From: Flavobacterium sp.
GTDB taxonomy: Bacteria > Bacteroidota > Bacteroidia > Flavobacteriales > Flavobacteriaceae
Length of the DNA stretch: 64,000 nt
Direction: 5' to 3'
NCBI RefSeq assembly: GCF_027490375.1
Contig: NZ_JAIXYH010000070.1
Location: 62,001 to 126,000, forward strand
Shown: positions 1-8,538 of the stretch, one piece after another
How the letters are laid out: each line of letters begins with the position of its first letter
How positions within the stretch are numbered: the first letter of the stretch is position 1
Position numbers and translations under genes: made by a program
The notes under the pieces: model-generated
Told to the model about the DNA's origin: nothing
What the model saw: the letters and a program-made list of their open reading frames with translations, nothing else
Databases searched by the model: none

Positions 1-38
1 TACTTCTCTAATAATGCTTTAATTTCTACTAATTCCAT
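1..38 (-). CDS. N-terminus of gene downstream of the sigma factor (presumed anti-sigma), partial
   Basis: An ATG at 38 on the minus strand opens a frame reading MELVEIKALLEKY up to the window edge. It overlaps the end of the ECF sigma gene by 20 bp, so the two are translationally coupled. A gene in this position beside a flavobacterial ECF sigma factor is commonly a membrane or periplasmic anti-sigma protein. Only 12 codons are visible, so that identity rests on position alone. Confidence 0.5.
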   Translation of the reverse strand, partial: MELVEIKALLEK

Positions 39-534
39 ACTGATCCAATTTCAACATTTGTTCCCGCAGCTGCTTTCGCGCTCTAGATAAAGCCACTCGC
101 ACAGCTGTTTCATTCATTTCCATCACTTTTGCTATTTCAGCAAACTCATATTCTTCAACCTCTCGCAGCTGCAAAATCAATCGCTGCTGCTCGGGTAATT
201 GTGCCATTAATTTCTCAACAATTGCCAATCGATCTTCTGCCTCTACCTTTCGAAGTGTTTGCTGCGAAGCATCCTCAAAATAATGATGCTCTAAGGCGAC
301 ATTCGAAGATCGTTTTGCCTTCAACTGATCCAAACAGTAATTCTTTGTGAGTGTCATTGCAAAAGCCTCAACACTGCCCAACTGCTGTAAAGAATCACCT
401 TTAGTCCATAATTTCATCAGTACTTCCTGCGTCGCATCCTCAGCTTCTTCGGTACTTACAAGCAACCGTTTAGCTAATCGGAACATCTTGTTCTTGAAAC
501 CTGAAGTTATCGATATGAAATCCGTTGACAGCAA
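19..534 (-). CDS. ECF-type RNA polymerase sigma factor
   Basis: A 171-aa sigma-70 family factor of the extracytoplasmic-function type, which directs RNA polymerase to a small set of promoters. Region 2 occupies roughly residues 8-75, with the motif EEAEDATQEVLMKLW. Region 4 occupies about residues 105-160, with LPEQQRLILQLREVEEYEF followed by a helix-turn-helix (ETAVRVALSRARKQL). The start is a TTG at 534. The first in-frame ATG, at 486, would cut off residues 1-16, which look like the normal beginning of region 2 (DFISITSGFKNKMFRLAKRLL), so TTG is preferred. The next gene overlaps its 3' end, as expected for a sigma/anti-sigma pair. Confidence 0.9.
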   Translation of the reverse strand: MLSTDFISITSGFKNKMFRLAKRLLVSTEEAEDATQEVLMKLWTKGDSLQQLGSVEAFAMTLTKNYCLDQLKAKRSSNVALEHHYFEDASQQTLRKVEAEDRLAIVEKLMAQLPEQQRLILQLREVEEYEFAEIAKVMEMNETAVRVALSRARKQLREQMLKLDQYGISRN

Positions 535-740
535 GGTTTGGTTTGTTGGTTATACAGTGAAGACGAAACACAAACAAATTTGTTACTCAAACAAACAAAT
601 TTTGAAGAAATTTAAAACAAAACATCAAGCAATAAACATAAAGTACTGAAAATCAGTAATGTAATTTAATTTTATTTGAAATGTTTTGAAAAAGTTAATT
701 TCTAAATGTAAATCCACTATTAGTCAGATAACTCGTATAT

Positions 741-748
741 TTACTTTG
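741..748 (+). promoter_or_regulatory. Probable -7 promoter element for the S41 protease gene
   Basis: TTACTTTG matches the Bacteroidota -7 consensus TAnnTTTG at 7 of 8 positions. It lies 21 bp before the ATG at 770 and inside the longer open frame that begins at 686. This supports the internal start at 770. Confidence 0.45.
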
Positions 749-769
749 AAAGGCGATTTGAATACAGAA

Positions 770-2194
770 ATGAAAAAAATGAAACTTATTCCAGCAGTAG
801 TTCTTGCATTAGCAAGCAGCATACTCTTCACGGCCTGTGAAGATCAAGACGACAAAATTGAGCGCGTCAGCGGCCTCGAAGTTCAAGACTTTATTTATCG
901 GGGCATGAATACGTACTACCTTTTTAAAGATCAAATCCCGGATTTGGCAGACAATCGGTTTTCTTCTGCAACAGACTACCAAGATTACCTTCGCGGATTC
1001 AACAGCCCGGAAGCGCTATTCGCAGCGCTAAAAGCACCTGAACCCACCGATCGATTCAGCATCATCGTTAACGACTACGATGTTTTAAATAATTTATTCG
1101 CCGGAAATACAACAACCACCGGCGTCGAATACAGTTTGTTCTACGAACCTGGTTCAGATACCAATATTTACGGCGTAGTTAGGTACATTATACCTAATTC
1201 GCCTGCTGCTGCACAACCTATTGCGCGCGGCGATATCTTCACAGGTATAAACGGCCAAGAACTTACCGTTTCTAATTACCGAAATTTACTCAACGCTACA
1301 ACGCTAACGTATAATCTAGGAACCTTCAACGGAACAACCGTTACGTCGTCAGCCGAAGCAGTGACCGTTTCTCGAGCAGCAGTTACCGAAAATCCAGTTT
1401 TCTTTAAAACGGTTTTCATTCGAGGCAATAAAAGAATAGCCTATCTAATCTACAACGGTTTTACAGCAAACTTCGATGCCCAACTCAACGCAGCTTTTGC
1501 AGAATTGAAAGCGCAAAATCCAACCGATCTGATTCTCGATTTACGTTATAATTCAGGCGGAAGCGTGCTTACGGCATCGCGACTCGGCGCTATGATTACC
1601 GGACAATTCACTGGGCAACTTTTTGCTAAATACCAGTACAACAGCGATATACAAGCGCAATTCGAAGCCACGAATCCCGATCAATTGCGCATTAATTTCC
1701 CAAACAGTATCGACTCTGCTCCGATAAACAGCTTAAATCTAACTAAAGTTTATGTTATTACAACTGGTTCCTCGGCTTCCGCATCCGAACTAGTAATCAA
1801 TAGTTTGAAGCCCTATATCCAGGTTCGTCAAATTGGTACTAAAACAACTGGAAAAAACACCGGATCCATCACTTTGTACGATTCGCCTACATTCGGAACG
1901 CAAAACCGAAATCCGAACCACAAATACGCCATGCAACCGCTTGTTATTAAAACAATTAACGCCGATAATTTTGGCGATTACAGCAACGGTATCGAACCCG
2001 ATTTGAACATCCCTGAACAAGCACAAAACATGGGCGTACTTGGCAATGAAAACGAGCCTTTACTTGCAGCTGCACTCAATTATATAGAAACAGGCAATCG
2101 TCCGGCGAATCGCAATATCTCGAATCCACGGCCATTTAGCGACAGTAAAAAACTAATCCCTTTTGCAACTGATATGTATTTGCCAACGAAGTAG
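770..2194 (+). CDS. S41 family C-terminal processing-type peptidase, lipoprotein
   Basis: A 474-aa exported serine protease of the S41 (CTP/tricorn-like) family. The protein begins MKKMKLIPAVVLALASS and carries a lipobox at LFTAC, so it is probably a lipid-anchored envelope enzyme. An N-terminal helical segment is followed by a PDZ-like region containing IIPNSPAAAQPIARGD. The catalytic domain shows DLILDLRYNSGG, the nucleophile serine region TGSSASASELV and the lysine region GTKTTGKNTGS. The open frame extends 28 codons further upstream, but the 770 start gives a clean signal peptide just after a promoter element. It is a stand-alone gene divergent from the sigma factor. Its substrates are unknown. 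Confidence 0.9.
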   Translation: MKKMKLIPAVVLALASSILFTACEDQDDKIERVSGLEVQDFIYRGMNTYYLFKDQIPDLADNRFSSATDYQDYLRGFNSPEALFAALKAPEPTDRFSIIVNDYDVLNNLFAGNTTTTGVEYSLFYEPGSDTNIYGVVRYIIPNSPAAAQPIARGDIFTGINGQELTVSNYRNLLNATTLTYNLGTFNGTTVTSSAEAVTVSRAAVTENPVFFKTVFIRGNKRIAYLIYNGFTANFDAQLNAAFAELKAQNPTDLILDLRYNSGGSVLTASRLGAMITGQFTGQLFAKYQYNSDIQAQFEATNPDQLRINFPNSIDSAPINSLNLTKVYVITTGSSASASELVINSLKPYIQVRQIGTKTTGKNTGSITLYDSPTFGTQNRNPNHKYAMQPLVIKTINADNFGDYSNGIEPDLNIPEQAQNMGVLGNENEPLLAAALNYIETGNRPANRNISNPRPFSDSKKLIPFATDMYLPTK

Positions 2195-2202
2195 TTTTTT
2201 TA

Positions 2203-2445
2203 TTTGGGCGTGCCCCGCCTCCATACTTCCGGCGGGTCGCGTGCTCCGCTAAATCTCTAAGTCCGCGTTCGAAAAACGAAAGTGCGTCCGATGCAAGCTT
2301 TTAAACTTGCAAACCGACGCACTTTTTCATTGAAAAGTCTTTCCAAAATATAGCACCCAATAAGCACCATCCGAAAATTAGTAGCTTCGAACGCGAACTT
2401 AGAGGATACCGCTGCGCCCCCTCACGCGGGCAATCGTTACCAACG
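2203..2445. repeat. Extragenic GC-rich repeat copy (family A), interrupted by a MITE-like element
   Basis: The left part begins TTTGGGCGTGCCCCGCC and continues to GCTCCGCT. The right part resumes at CCGCTGCGCCCCCTCACGC and ends near TCGTTACCAACGTTTAG. The ends resemble other family A copies in this window (20.2, 26.5, 34.6, 37.6, 44.7, 46.7 and 63.2 kb). The middle is replaced by the inverted-repeat element at 2251-2408. No gene lies here. Confidence 0.6.
2251..2408. mobile_element. 158-bp MITE-like element with 19-bp terminal inverted repeats
   Basis: Subterminal inverted repeats CTCTAAGTCCGCGTTCGAA (2255-2273) and TTCGAACGCGAACTTAGAG (2386-2404) match at 18 of 19 positions. The pentamer CCGCT stands directly on both sides (2246-2250 and 2409-2413), consistent with a 5-bp target duplication. 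Inside is a second hairpin: AAGTGCGTC pairs with GACGCACTT, and TGCAAG with CTTGCA. It has no coding capacity, so any movement would require a transposase elsewhere. The inner hairpin may also terminate the flanking convergent genes. Confidence 0.65.
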
Positions 2446-2446
2446 T

Positions 2447-3490
2447 TTAGTCCACAAAAAAGAATCCGTTCGGAATCAATCCTACAGCCAACGTATGTTC
2501 CAAAGTTCCAATCGCTGAATACACAAAAACAGCACCTGCCGACTGATAATCTTTAGCATCTGCCACGAAAATCTGATCGTCTTCAACAGCAAAACCGTAT
2601 AATACTTGAGCTTCCGAAGTAAATAACGGCGTATCGGTAACCGCTGTTGCCGTTAACGGGAAACGATATACTTTACTGTCTTTAGTAAAATAAAACGAAC
2701 CGTCTTCAAGCGTGAGATTAGCACAATTAATCAAGGTTTCTGGAAAAGCAATCGTTTCAGTAATCGCATTTGTGGCTAAATCAATTTTAACCAACTGCGA
2801 TGCTGCGTCGAAATTCGAACACAAAACGTATAAAATTCCGTTTTCTTCTTCGATTGTATTTGGTGCCAAAGGCGTACTGATCTGTGCTGTAATGGTATTT
2901 GTAGCCGGATCGATAATTGTAATGCCCGTTCCTACTCCAAAAGCACCATTCGAAACTATAATCTTTCCGTCCTCTTCGATAATCCGCTCAGCAGCCGTAT
3001 TAAGTGCAATATTGGTGATGTGCGTATAAGTAGTTGCATCAAATACCGCTACATAATCGTCGGTTGTTGTTAAAAAACTATCTTGGTTAGTCACGTACAA
3101 ACGGTTTCCATGCACAACGCCGTATCGCGGCACTGCTAGATTCGTATCGATTTTATCAATTAGTGTAAAATCTTCTTCATCCACAACAGTTATTACATTC
3201 GAACCGTTAGAAACAATATAAATCCGATCGTCTTCGTCAAAAACCGATTGCACAAAAGCACCTAAACCGTCGCCTCCATTTAAGGATCCATACAAATCGT
3301 TGGTAGTTACGTTGTACGCATCGTCTACGTAACTTAAAGTTCCGCCCGACATGTTTCCTTCATTGATTACAATAAAACCATCTTCGAACAGACCATCCGA
3401 ATCATCATCCGATTCGCTATCCGATTCGCTACAACCCACAAAGAGTGCGCCAGCTAAAATCCACAGGACATTTTTAAACTTCATTTCCAT
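2447..3490 (-). CDS. BtuG-like surface beta-propeller lipoprotein (cobalamin capture)
   Basis: A 347-aa lipoprotein with signal peptide and lipobox LFVGC near residue 20, followed by an acidic Ser/Asp linker typical of surface-exposed Bacteroidota lipoproteins. The rest consists of repeated YncE-like beta-propeller strands such as DRIYIVSNGSNVITVVDEED and NRLYVTNQDSF. It starts 2 bp after the stop of the riboswitch-controlled receptor gene. That arrangement matches BtuG of Bacteroides, a seven-bladed propeller that binds B12 at the cell surface and docks on BtuB. Assignment to B12 rests on operon context plus fold. The start may be Met1 or Met3. Confidence 0.75.
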   Translation of the reverse strand: MEMKFKNVLWILAGALFVGCSESDSESDDDSDGLFEDGFIVINEGNMSGGTLSYVDDAYNVTTNDLYGSLNGGDGLGAFVQSVFDEDDRIYIVSNGSNVITVVDEEDFTLIDKIDTNLAVPRYGVVHGNRLYVTNQDSFLTTTDDYVAVFDATTYTHITNIALNTAAERIIEEDGKIIVSNGAFGVGTGITIIDPATNTITAQISTPLAPNTIEEENGILYVLCSNFDAASQLVKIDLATNAITETIAFPETLINCANLTLEDGSFYFTKDSKVYRFPLTATAVTDTPLFTSEAQVLYGFAVEDDQIFVADAKDYQSAGAVFVYSAIGTLEHTLAVGLIPNGFFFVD

Positions 3491-3492
3491 AA

Positions 3493-5319
3493 TTATAAAT
3501 TGAGAGTTAGATTAATTTGATAAGTACGTAAAGGCATTGGCCTATTTAAAACCGTTTGAAACGCGGTATTGTATAAATTCTGTGCAGCAAATGACACAAT
3601 CATGGGAAAATTTGAAAAATTATAATTCAAATACAGTGAAGCGGTCGAAAACGCGTCCAAAGCGCCGCCACTGTGATCGCTCCGAGTTTCAACTGCGCTC
3701 ACCCACTGCTGATTATATAAAATCTCGAGCGACTTATAACTGTATTTCAAATTAAAAACCGCCTTATGTTCAGGCACATACACCAATTGTAAATCGGTTT
3801 TTGTATTTATACTCTTTGTGTAAGCATAACTGCTGCTAAGGGAAATCAAATTATTTCCAAACTTGAAATGATAATCGCCTTGCAGTTCTATTCCAGTAAT
3901 ATCAACTTCATCGGTATTTTCAGGTCGGAATTGCCCCGACGCGCCCGGAACCCAGCGAATCATATCGTTCACCTGATTTTGAAACGCCGTAAGGCTCAGA
4001 TTCCAATCTTTCTTCGCAAACTGCAAACCCAACTCGTATTGCCAAGCATTCTCGGCACGTAAGTTCGGATTACCTAAGGTATTCCAATACAAATCGTTAA
4101 ATGTAGGCGCTCTAAAATTTCTAGACACGCCCATACGAACTGCAAGTTCTTCCGCGAAAGCGTGCTTGTATCCTAACGAAAATAAAAACGGACTTTCGAA
4201 ATCGCTTACTTGCTCTTTCCGCAATCCCAATTCTATCAAATCGGATTTATAGGGTTGCCATGCCGCTCCCAAAGCGGTTGTAAATGTCGTACGTTGTTGG
4301 CGGTTAATATCGGCACCGTTGGCAAAAATTCGTTGTGCATCAGCAATAGTAGTAAATCGCAACTTTTTTGTCAACTGATATTTGAATTCGTAACGCGCTA
4401 AGGCTGTTGCCGCATAAGCACTTTGATAATCGGGTAAACTTCTGTTGGAATCGTACTGATAAACTTCTCGTAAAAAACCTAATCGTATTAAATGTTCCAC
4501 CCGGTTTCTACGATTCACAAATTCGGCTGAATGTCTGTAATTAAGATCGGTATATGCGGTCTTTACATCAGTGGGGAAAACTAGCGAAAAGTTGCGGTAT
4601 TGCTGCACATACTCATTAAAAAAACGCAACTCGGAATGCTCTGTTAACTTTCTTAAAGCTCTAAAATTCAAAGAATAAACCTGATAATCGCCATTACTAT
4701 TTCGTCGACGACGATTCGGAAATTCGTAATCATTTTCGGCATCATTTAAGAAAAAACTTCCCGCTAAAATCCATCTCCCACGCCGAATTCTACTTTCCGC
4801 GAAAGCGTTATGGTTGTTGTACGAGCCGTAAGCATATCGAATTTGATGCGCACTGCTTTTGGAGAGATCAAAATTGTTTTCAAGATGAACTGAACCACCG
4901 ATGGCACCGCTGCCGTAAAACGTGCTTCCACCGCCGCTACGAACGCTAATATCCTGATAATTTGCTGTTTGGATGGTATTAAAATCGACCTGCCCCAAAA
5001 GCACCGAATTTATGGGAATGCCGTTCCAAATAACCGCTGTCTGGGCTGCTGTAGTTCCGCGAAAGGCAACCGAAGCTACCATACCAGCACCGTTTTCCTT
5101 GACATAAAGCAATGAATTAGCCGATAAAATTTGTGCTAAAAATGGATTCGCGAAACGCGGCAACGAGTCGGCTAAAGAAGATACCACATGAGTATTCGAA
5201 AAATCGCGCAAAGCCGTATCGGTTAGCACCACTTCTTGCAGTGCAACAGCTTCTTGGGCGCACGAAACATGGGCATACGCCAACAAATAAAGGCAAGCTA
5301 ATAATGCTTTGTACTTCAT
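3493..5319 (-). CDS. btuB: TonB-dependent outer-membrane receptor, probable cobalamin transporter (BtuB type)
   Basis: A 608-aa outer-membrane receptor. The signal peptide MKYKALLACLYLLAYAHVSC is followed by a plug domain of about 120 residues (AFRGTTAAQTAVIWNGIPIN and FYGSGAIGGSVHLEN). A beta-barrel with repeated aromatic-rich strands follows to the C-terminus. The open frame extends 76 codons upstream, but that stretch is the cobalamin riboswitch, so ATG 5319 is chosen. The riboswitch indicates repression when B12 is plentiful and assigns the substrate class. It is cotranscribed with the beta-propeller lipoprotein and divergent from the ABC importer genes. Confidence 0.88.
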   Translation of the reverse strand: MKYKALLACLYLLAYAHVSCAQEAVALQEVVLTDTALRDFSNTHVVSSLADSLPRFANPFLAQILSANSLLYVKENGAGMVASVAFRGTTAAQTAVIWNGIPINSVLLGQVDFNTIQTANYQDISVRSGGGSTFYGSGAIGGSVHLENNFDLSKSSAHQIRYAYGSYNNHNAFAESRIRRGRWILAGSFFLNDAENDYEFPNRRRRNSNGDYQVYSLNFRALRKLTEHSELRFFNEYVQQYRNFSLVFPTDVKTAYTDLNYRHSAEFVNRRNRVEHLIRLGFLREVYQYDSNRSLPDYQSAYAATALARYEFKYQLTKKLRFTTIADAQRIFANGADINRQQRTTFTTALGAAWQPYKSDLIELGLRKEQVSDFESPFLFSLGYKHAFAEELAVRMGVSRNFRAPTFNDLYWNTLGNPNLRAENAWQYELGLQFAKKDWNLSLTAFQNQVNDMIRWVPGASGQFRPENTDEVDITGIELQGDYHFKFGNNLISLSSSYAYTKSINTKTDLQLVYVPEHKAVFNLKYSYKSLEILYNQQWVSAVETRSDHSGGALDAFSTASLYLNYNFSNFPMIVSFAAQNLYNTAFQTVLNRPMPLRTYQINLTLNL

Positions 5320-5365
5320 AAATTCGCAAGTCTTTATTCCCGAAGACTTTTCGTTTTTGATTATG

Positions 5366-5530
5366 AAGTGGCAGGTCTCCTGGCTTGCGTCTTTTTGTCG
5401 AACCTTCCCGTTTGTCACAGTGGTATGCAGAACTGACAAAAAGCTTGTTAGCTTACAGTTGCGGGTACAGCTATGGATTTTAACCATATTCCCTTTTAAT
5501 GCACAACCAAATGCACTGTGCAACCAACTT
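5366..5530 (-). promoter_or_regulatory. Cobalamin (AdoCbl-type) riboswitch upstream of btuB
   Basis: Read on the minus strand, the leader contains the ordered hallmarks of the cobalamin riboswitch. These are AAAAGGGAATATGG, then the B12-box core AGCTGTACCCGCAACTGT, then CACTGTGACAAACGGGAAGG, and a closing GCCAGGAGACCTGCC at 5370-5384. It lies between the promoter element at 5536-5543 and the receptor start at 5319. Cobalamin binding is expected to reduce expression of the receptor and the beta-propeller gene. Confidence 0.93.
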
Positions 5531-5535
5531 CGCGG

Positions 5536-5543
5536 CAAAGATA
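5536..5543 (-). promoter_or_regulatory. -7 promoter element driving the riboswitch-btuB transcript
   Basis: On the minus strand the sequence is TATCTTTG, a perfect match to TAnnTTTG. It sits immediately upstream of the first conserved riboswitch segment, which fixes the transcript start near 5530. Confidence 0.7.
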
Positions 5544-5592
5544 GCATTCGGGAATTAATTTAAAACCCTTTCGAAAAATATTTTGGTTATGC

Positions 5593-5600
5593 TACCTTTG
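5593..5600 (+). promoter_or_regulatory. -7 promoter element of the btuFCD-type operon, very close to the start codon
   Basis: TACCTTTG matches TAnnTTTG perfectly and ends only 5 bp before the ATG at 5606. Transcription would begin at or next to that ATG. The mRNA is therefore leaderless, or translation starts at the second Met codon (5618) with a leader of about a dozen bases. Confidence 0.65.
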
Positions 5601-5605
5601 GCGCC

Positions 5606-6748
5606 ATGAATGCACGAATGCTCCGCTTGAAAATCATCGTAATCTACCTATTTCTTGCCATTGCTTTTCAATGTAAAGAAGCTCCAAAAAGCAAAACAGA
5701 AAGTGGAATAAATAAAATTACCGAAGCGAAAGGTTTCTCGTTATACCATTACAGCAATTTTAAAATTCTAAGTGTACAGGATTACTTCCCCGGAGCCACA
5801 CAGCAATTTAAATATGTATTGGCTAAAGATCGTGCTCAAGTTCCGGATTCATTAAGAAATTTACAGTTCATTCAAATTCCCGTTACTAAAATTGCTTTAA
5901 GTTCGACTACGCACATTCCCTCATTAGTACTTTTGGGAGTAGAATCTCGTTTAGTAGCTTTTCCAAATACGAGTTATATTTCTTCGCCAAACATTCGAAA
6001 AAGAATAGACGATGGAGCGGTTATCGACTTAGGTTCGAACCAAGAAATAGATTTAGAAAAGTTAGCCGTTTCGAAAGCAGAGTTGTACGTTGGATATCAA
6101 ATTGATCAGAGTCGGAATTTAAACGAAACGCTAAAAAGCATTAATATCCCGATTTTACTTAACGCCGATTGGAATGAACAAACCGCTCTGGGAAAAGCTG
6201 AATACATTAAATTTTTCGGGGCACTTTACGGCAAAGACGCCGAGGCAGATAAAATTTACAACCAAATCAAATCCAAATATTTACAACTGAAAGAAAAGGT
6301 AGCTTTAGAAAAAAATAAACCAACTGTAATGGCAGGGGCACTTTTAGAAGATAGTTGGTATGCGCCGCAAGGAAATAGCTGGGGTGCACAATTTATTAAA
6401 GATGCAGGCGCTTCATATATTTACGCAAACACTACTGGAACCGGAAGTTTAAAATACGATTTGGAAAAAGTATATCGCGATTGCAAAGCAGCTGATTATT
6501 GGATTGGTCCGGCTCAGTTCGAAATGCGGCAGCAATTATTAGAAGCCGATTCGCGTTACGGAAAGTTCGCTGCATTTCAGAACAAAAAAATATACAGTTA
6601 CAGTTCTAAAAAAGGTGCAACAGGCGGTGTTTTGTTTTATGAACTTGCATCGAACCGTCCTGATTTAGTTTTAGAAGATTTAGTGAGTATCTTTCACCCA
6701 CACCTACTTCCCAACCACAAACCTTACTTTTTCACGGCAGTTTTATGA
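5606..6748 (+). CDS. btuF: ABC transporter substrate-binding lipoprotein, BtuF-type
   Basis: A 380-aa periplasmic binding protein of the helical-backbone (TroA/BtuF/FhuD) class. It has a lipoprotein signal with Cys at AIAFQC. The two lobes are joined by a long helix around EQTALGKAEYIKFFGALYGK. Other family signatures are VLLGVESRLVAFPNTSYI and GNSWGAQFIKDAGASYIY. It delivers substrate to the permease encoded next, which overlaps it by 4 bp. Divergence from a cobalamin-riboswitch receptor points to cobamide as substrate, although close relatives bind siderophores. Met1 (5606) and Met5 (5618) are both possible starts; the second gives a more typical signal peptide. Confidence 0.85.
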   Translation: MNARMLRLKIIVIYLFLAIAFQCKEAPKSKTESGINKITEAKGFSLYHYSNFKILSVQDYFPGATQQFKYVLAKDRAQVPDSLRNLQFIQIPVTKIALSSTTHIPSLVLLGVESRLVAFPNTSYISSPNIRKRIDDGAVIDLGSNQEIDLEKLAVSKAELYVGYQIDQSRNLNETLKSINIPILLNADWNEQTALGKAEYIKFFGALYGKDAEADKIYNQIKSKYLQLKEKVALEKNKPTVMAGALLEDSWYAPQGNSWGAQFIKDAGASYIYANTTGTGSLKYDLEKVYRDCKAADYWIGPAQFEMRQQLLEADSRYGKFAAFQNKKIYSYSSKKGATGGVLFYELASNRPDLVLEDLVSIFHPHLLPNHKPYFFTAVL

Positions 6749-7764
6749 AATTCTTCCAAACACAGTCTTTGAAAATTACAGTCGCTTTTGCGCTGCTAGC
6801 ACTGTGTTTTGTAGCTAACATTTGTACGGGAAGTACCGGAATTTCTTTTCGGGCAGTTGTTGATTACGTTTTTGGCAATACCGATGAAGAACTGAGCTTT
6901 ATCATCGGAAGTATTCGCATTCCGAAAGCGCTGACAGCACTTTTTGTAGGCATGTCGCTTTCCGCAGCTGGATTGGTCATGCAAACATTATTCCGGAACC
7001 GCTTGGCAGGCCCATACGTACTCGGCTTAAGTTCCGGCTCGTCGTTGGCAGTAGCTTTCCTTTTGATGGGTAACTCTATTTTACAAGGAAGTTTGTCAAA
7101 TTTCCTGAATCAACCTTATTCGATCGCCCTTGCGTCATTCGCGGGTAGTTTGGCAGTACTTTTTTTAGTTTTAGGAATTGCAAAACGGGTTGCAGACAGC
7201 TCGACCGTTCTCGTCGCCGGAATTATGATTAGCAGTTTTGCCGGAGCAATTACGGGCGTTTTGAGCTATTTTACTACAGCCGAAAATTTGCAACGATACA
7301 CCTTTTGGAGTATGGGCAGCCTCGCTAATTTAACGGGAATAGAATTGTATATTTTAGTTGTAGTTAGCATTTTAGGAATACTATTGTTTTTACCCAAATT
7401 AGGCGCTTTAGACAGTTTAATTTTAGGAGATCAATACGCACAAAGTATGGGAGTAGCCTTGCAACGAGCGCGTTTCTATTTAATACTGGTTACTGCATTA
7501 TTGGTGGGCGTTAGTACTGCATTTTGCGGACCAATTGCTTTTGTTGGTTTAGCCGTCCCGCATTTAAGCAGACAATTATATGGTTTAAACACACACCAAA
7601 AGTTATTTCCATTAACTGTTGCCACTGGTGGTACCATTATGCTTTTAGCTGACCTATTATGTAAACTTCCGATTGAAGGATGGAATTTGCCAATCAATGC
7701 GGTAACTTCACTTATTGGTGCGCCAGTTGTTATGTACCTAATCTTAAAGAATCGCAACGTTTAA
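6745..7764 (+). CDS. btuC: FecCD/BtuC-type ABC transporter permease
   Basis: A 339-aa inner-membrane permease with about ten hydrophobic segments. Family signatures are RIPKALTALFVGMSLSAAG, LFRNRLAGPYVLGLSSGSS and, near the C-terminus, AFCGPIAFVGLAVPHLSR. As a homodimer it would carry cobalamin across the cytoplasmic membrane. The ATG overlaps the stop of btuF (ATGA), showing translational coupling. Length is typical of the family. Confidence 0.88.
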   Translation: MKFFQTQSLKITVAFALLALCFVANICTGSTGISFRAVVDYVFGNTDEELSFIIGSIRIPKALTALFVGMSLSAAGLVMQTLFRNRLAGPYVLGLSSGSSLAVAFLLMGNSILQGSLSNFLNQPYSIALASFAGSLAVLFLVLGIAKRVADSSTVLVAGIMISSFAGAITGVLSYFTTAENLQRYTFWSMGSLANLTGIELYILVVVSILGILLFLPKLGALDSLILGDQYAQSMGVALQRARFYLILVTALLVGVSTAFCGPIAFVGLAVPHLSRQLYGLNTHQKLFPLTVATGGTIMLLADLLCKLPIEGWNLPINAVTSLIGAPVVMYLILKNRNV

Positions 7765-7765
7765 A

Positions 7766-8533
7766 ATGCAGACTATGAAATTAGGTTTGGAAAATTTGGT
7801 GGTCGGATTCGAAAAAAAGCAATTAAACGAACCATTCTCTGCAAATTTTAAAGCAGGGACTGTTTATGCAATTTTAGGACAAAACGGAATTGGAAAATCG
7901 ACTTTATTGAAAACTATTGCAGGAATCCTATACCCCATCGGCGGAAGCTGTCTTTGGGACGGTACAAATCTGCAACAATTAACAACTGAACAGCGCGCAA
8001 AAAAGGTTGCTATTGTTTTGACGGGCCGACCTTTTGTAGCCGACTTGACTGTCGAGGAATTGATTGGCTTGGGAAGAAATCCGCATAAAAGTTGGTTTTA
8101 CAAAGAAAGTGAAACGGATCGGGCGCTCTGCCATGAAGCGGCAACTATATGCAACTGCCTTTCTTTTCTGAACAAAAAAGCGGTTGAATTAAGCGATGGA
8201 CAATTTCAGCTTGTTATGCTCGCACGCGCAGTGGCACAGGATACGCCGATACTCCTTTTAGATGAACCTACAACGCATTTAGATCCGGCAAAAAAGTCGG
8301 AACTGCTTTATATCATTCATAAACTTGCAAATGAAAAAGGTAAACTAATACTGTTTTCTACACACGACGTCGAATTCATGTTTGAGGCGGTTAACGAAGC
8401 GCTGGTATGTACTTCCGACGGTTTTCAGCTGGAACCCGTTGTCGATATAAAAAATACTGCTGCTTTAAATCGGATATTTCCTTCACAGTTCTTAACTTAC
8501 AGCGAGAAACTTCAACAATTGAAATACCGTTAA
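7766..8533 (+). CDS. btuD: ABC transporter ATP-binding protein, BtuD/FecE-type
   Basis: A 255-aa ATPase with Walker A GQNGIGKST, signature LSDGQFQLVMLARA (the usual LSGGQ reads LSDGQ), Walker B ILLLDEPTTHLD and the switch His in FSTHD. It begins 1 bp after btuC and completes the importer. Met1 and Met4 are alternative starts; the second aligns better with family N-termini. The next gene starts 5 bp downstream, so the operon probably continues. Confidence 0.88.
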   Translation: MQTMKLGLENLVVGFEKKQLNEPFSANFKAGTVYAILGQNGIGKSTLLKTIAGILYPIGGSCLWDGTNLQQLTTEQRAKKVAIVLTGRPFVADLTVEELIGLGRNPHKSWFYKESETDRALCHEAATICNCLSFLNKKAVELSDGQFQLVMLARAVAQDTPILLLDEPTTHLDPAKKSELLYIIHKLANEKGKLILFSTHDVEFMFEAVNEALVCTSDGFQLEPVVDIKNTAALNRIFPSQFLTYSEKLQQLKYR

Positions 8534-8538
8534 AACCC

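Noticed and set aside
5320..5547. N-terminal extension of the btuB frame by 76 codons
   Set aside because: The extension is the cobalamin riboswitch; the signal peptide begins at 5319.
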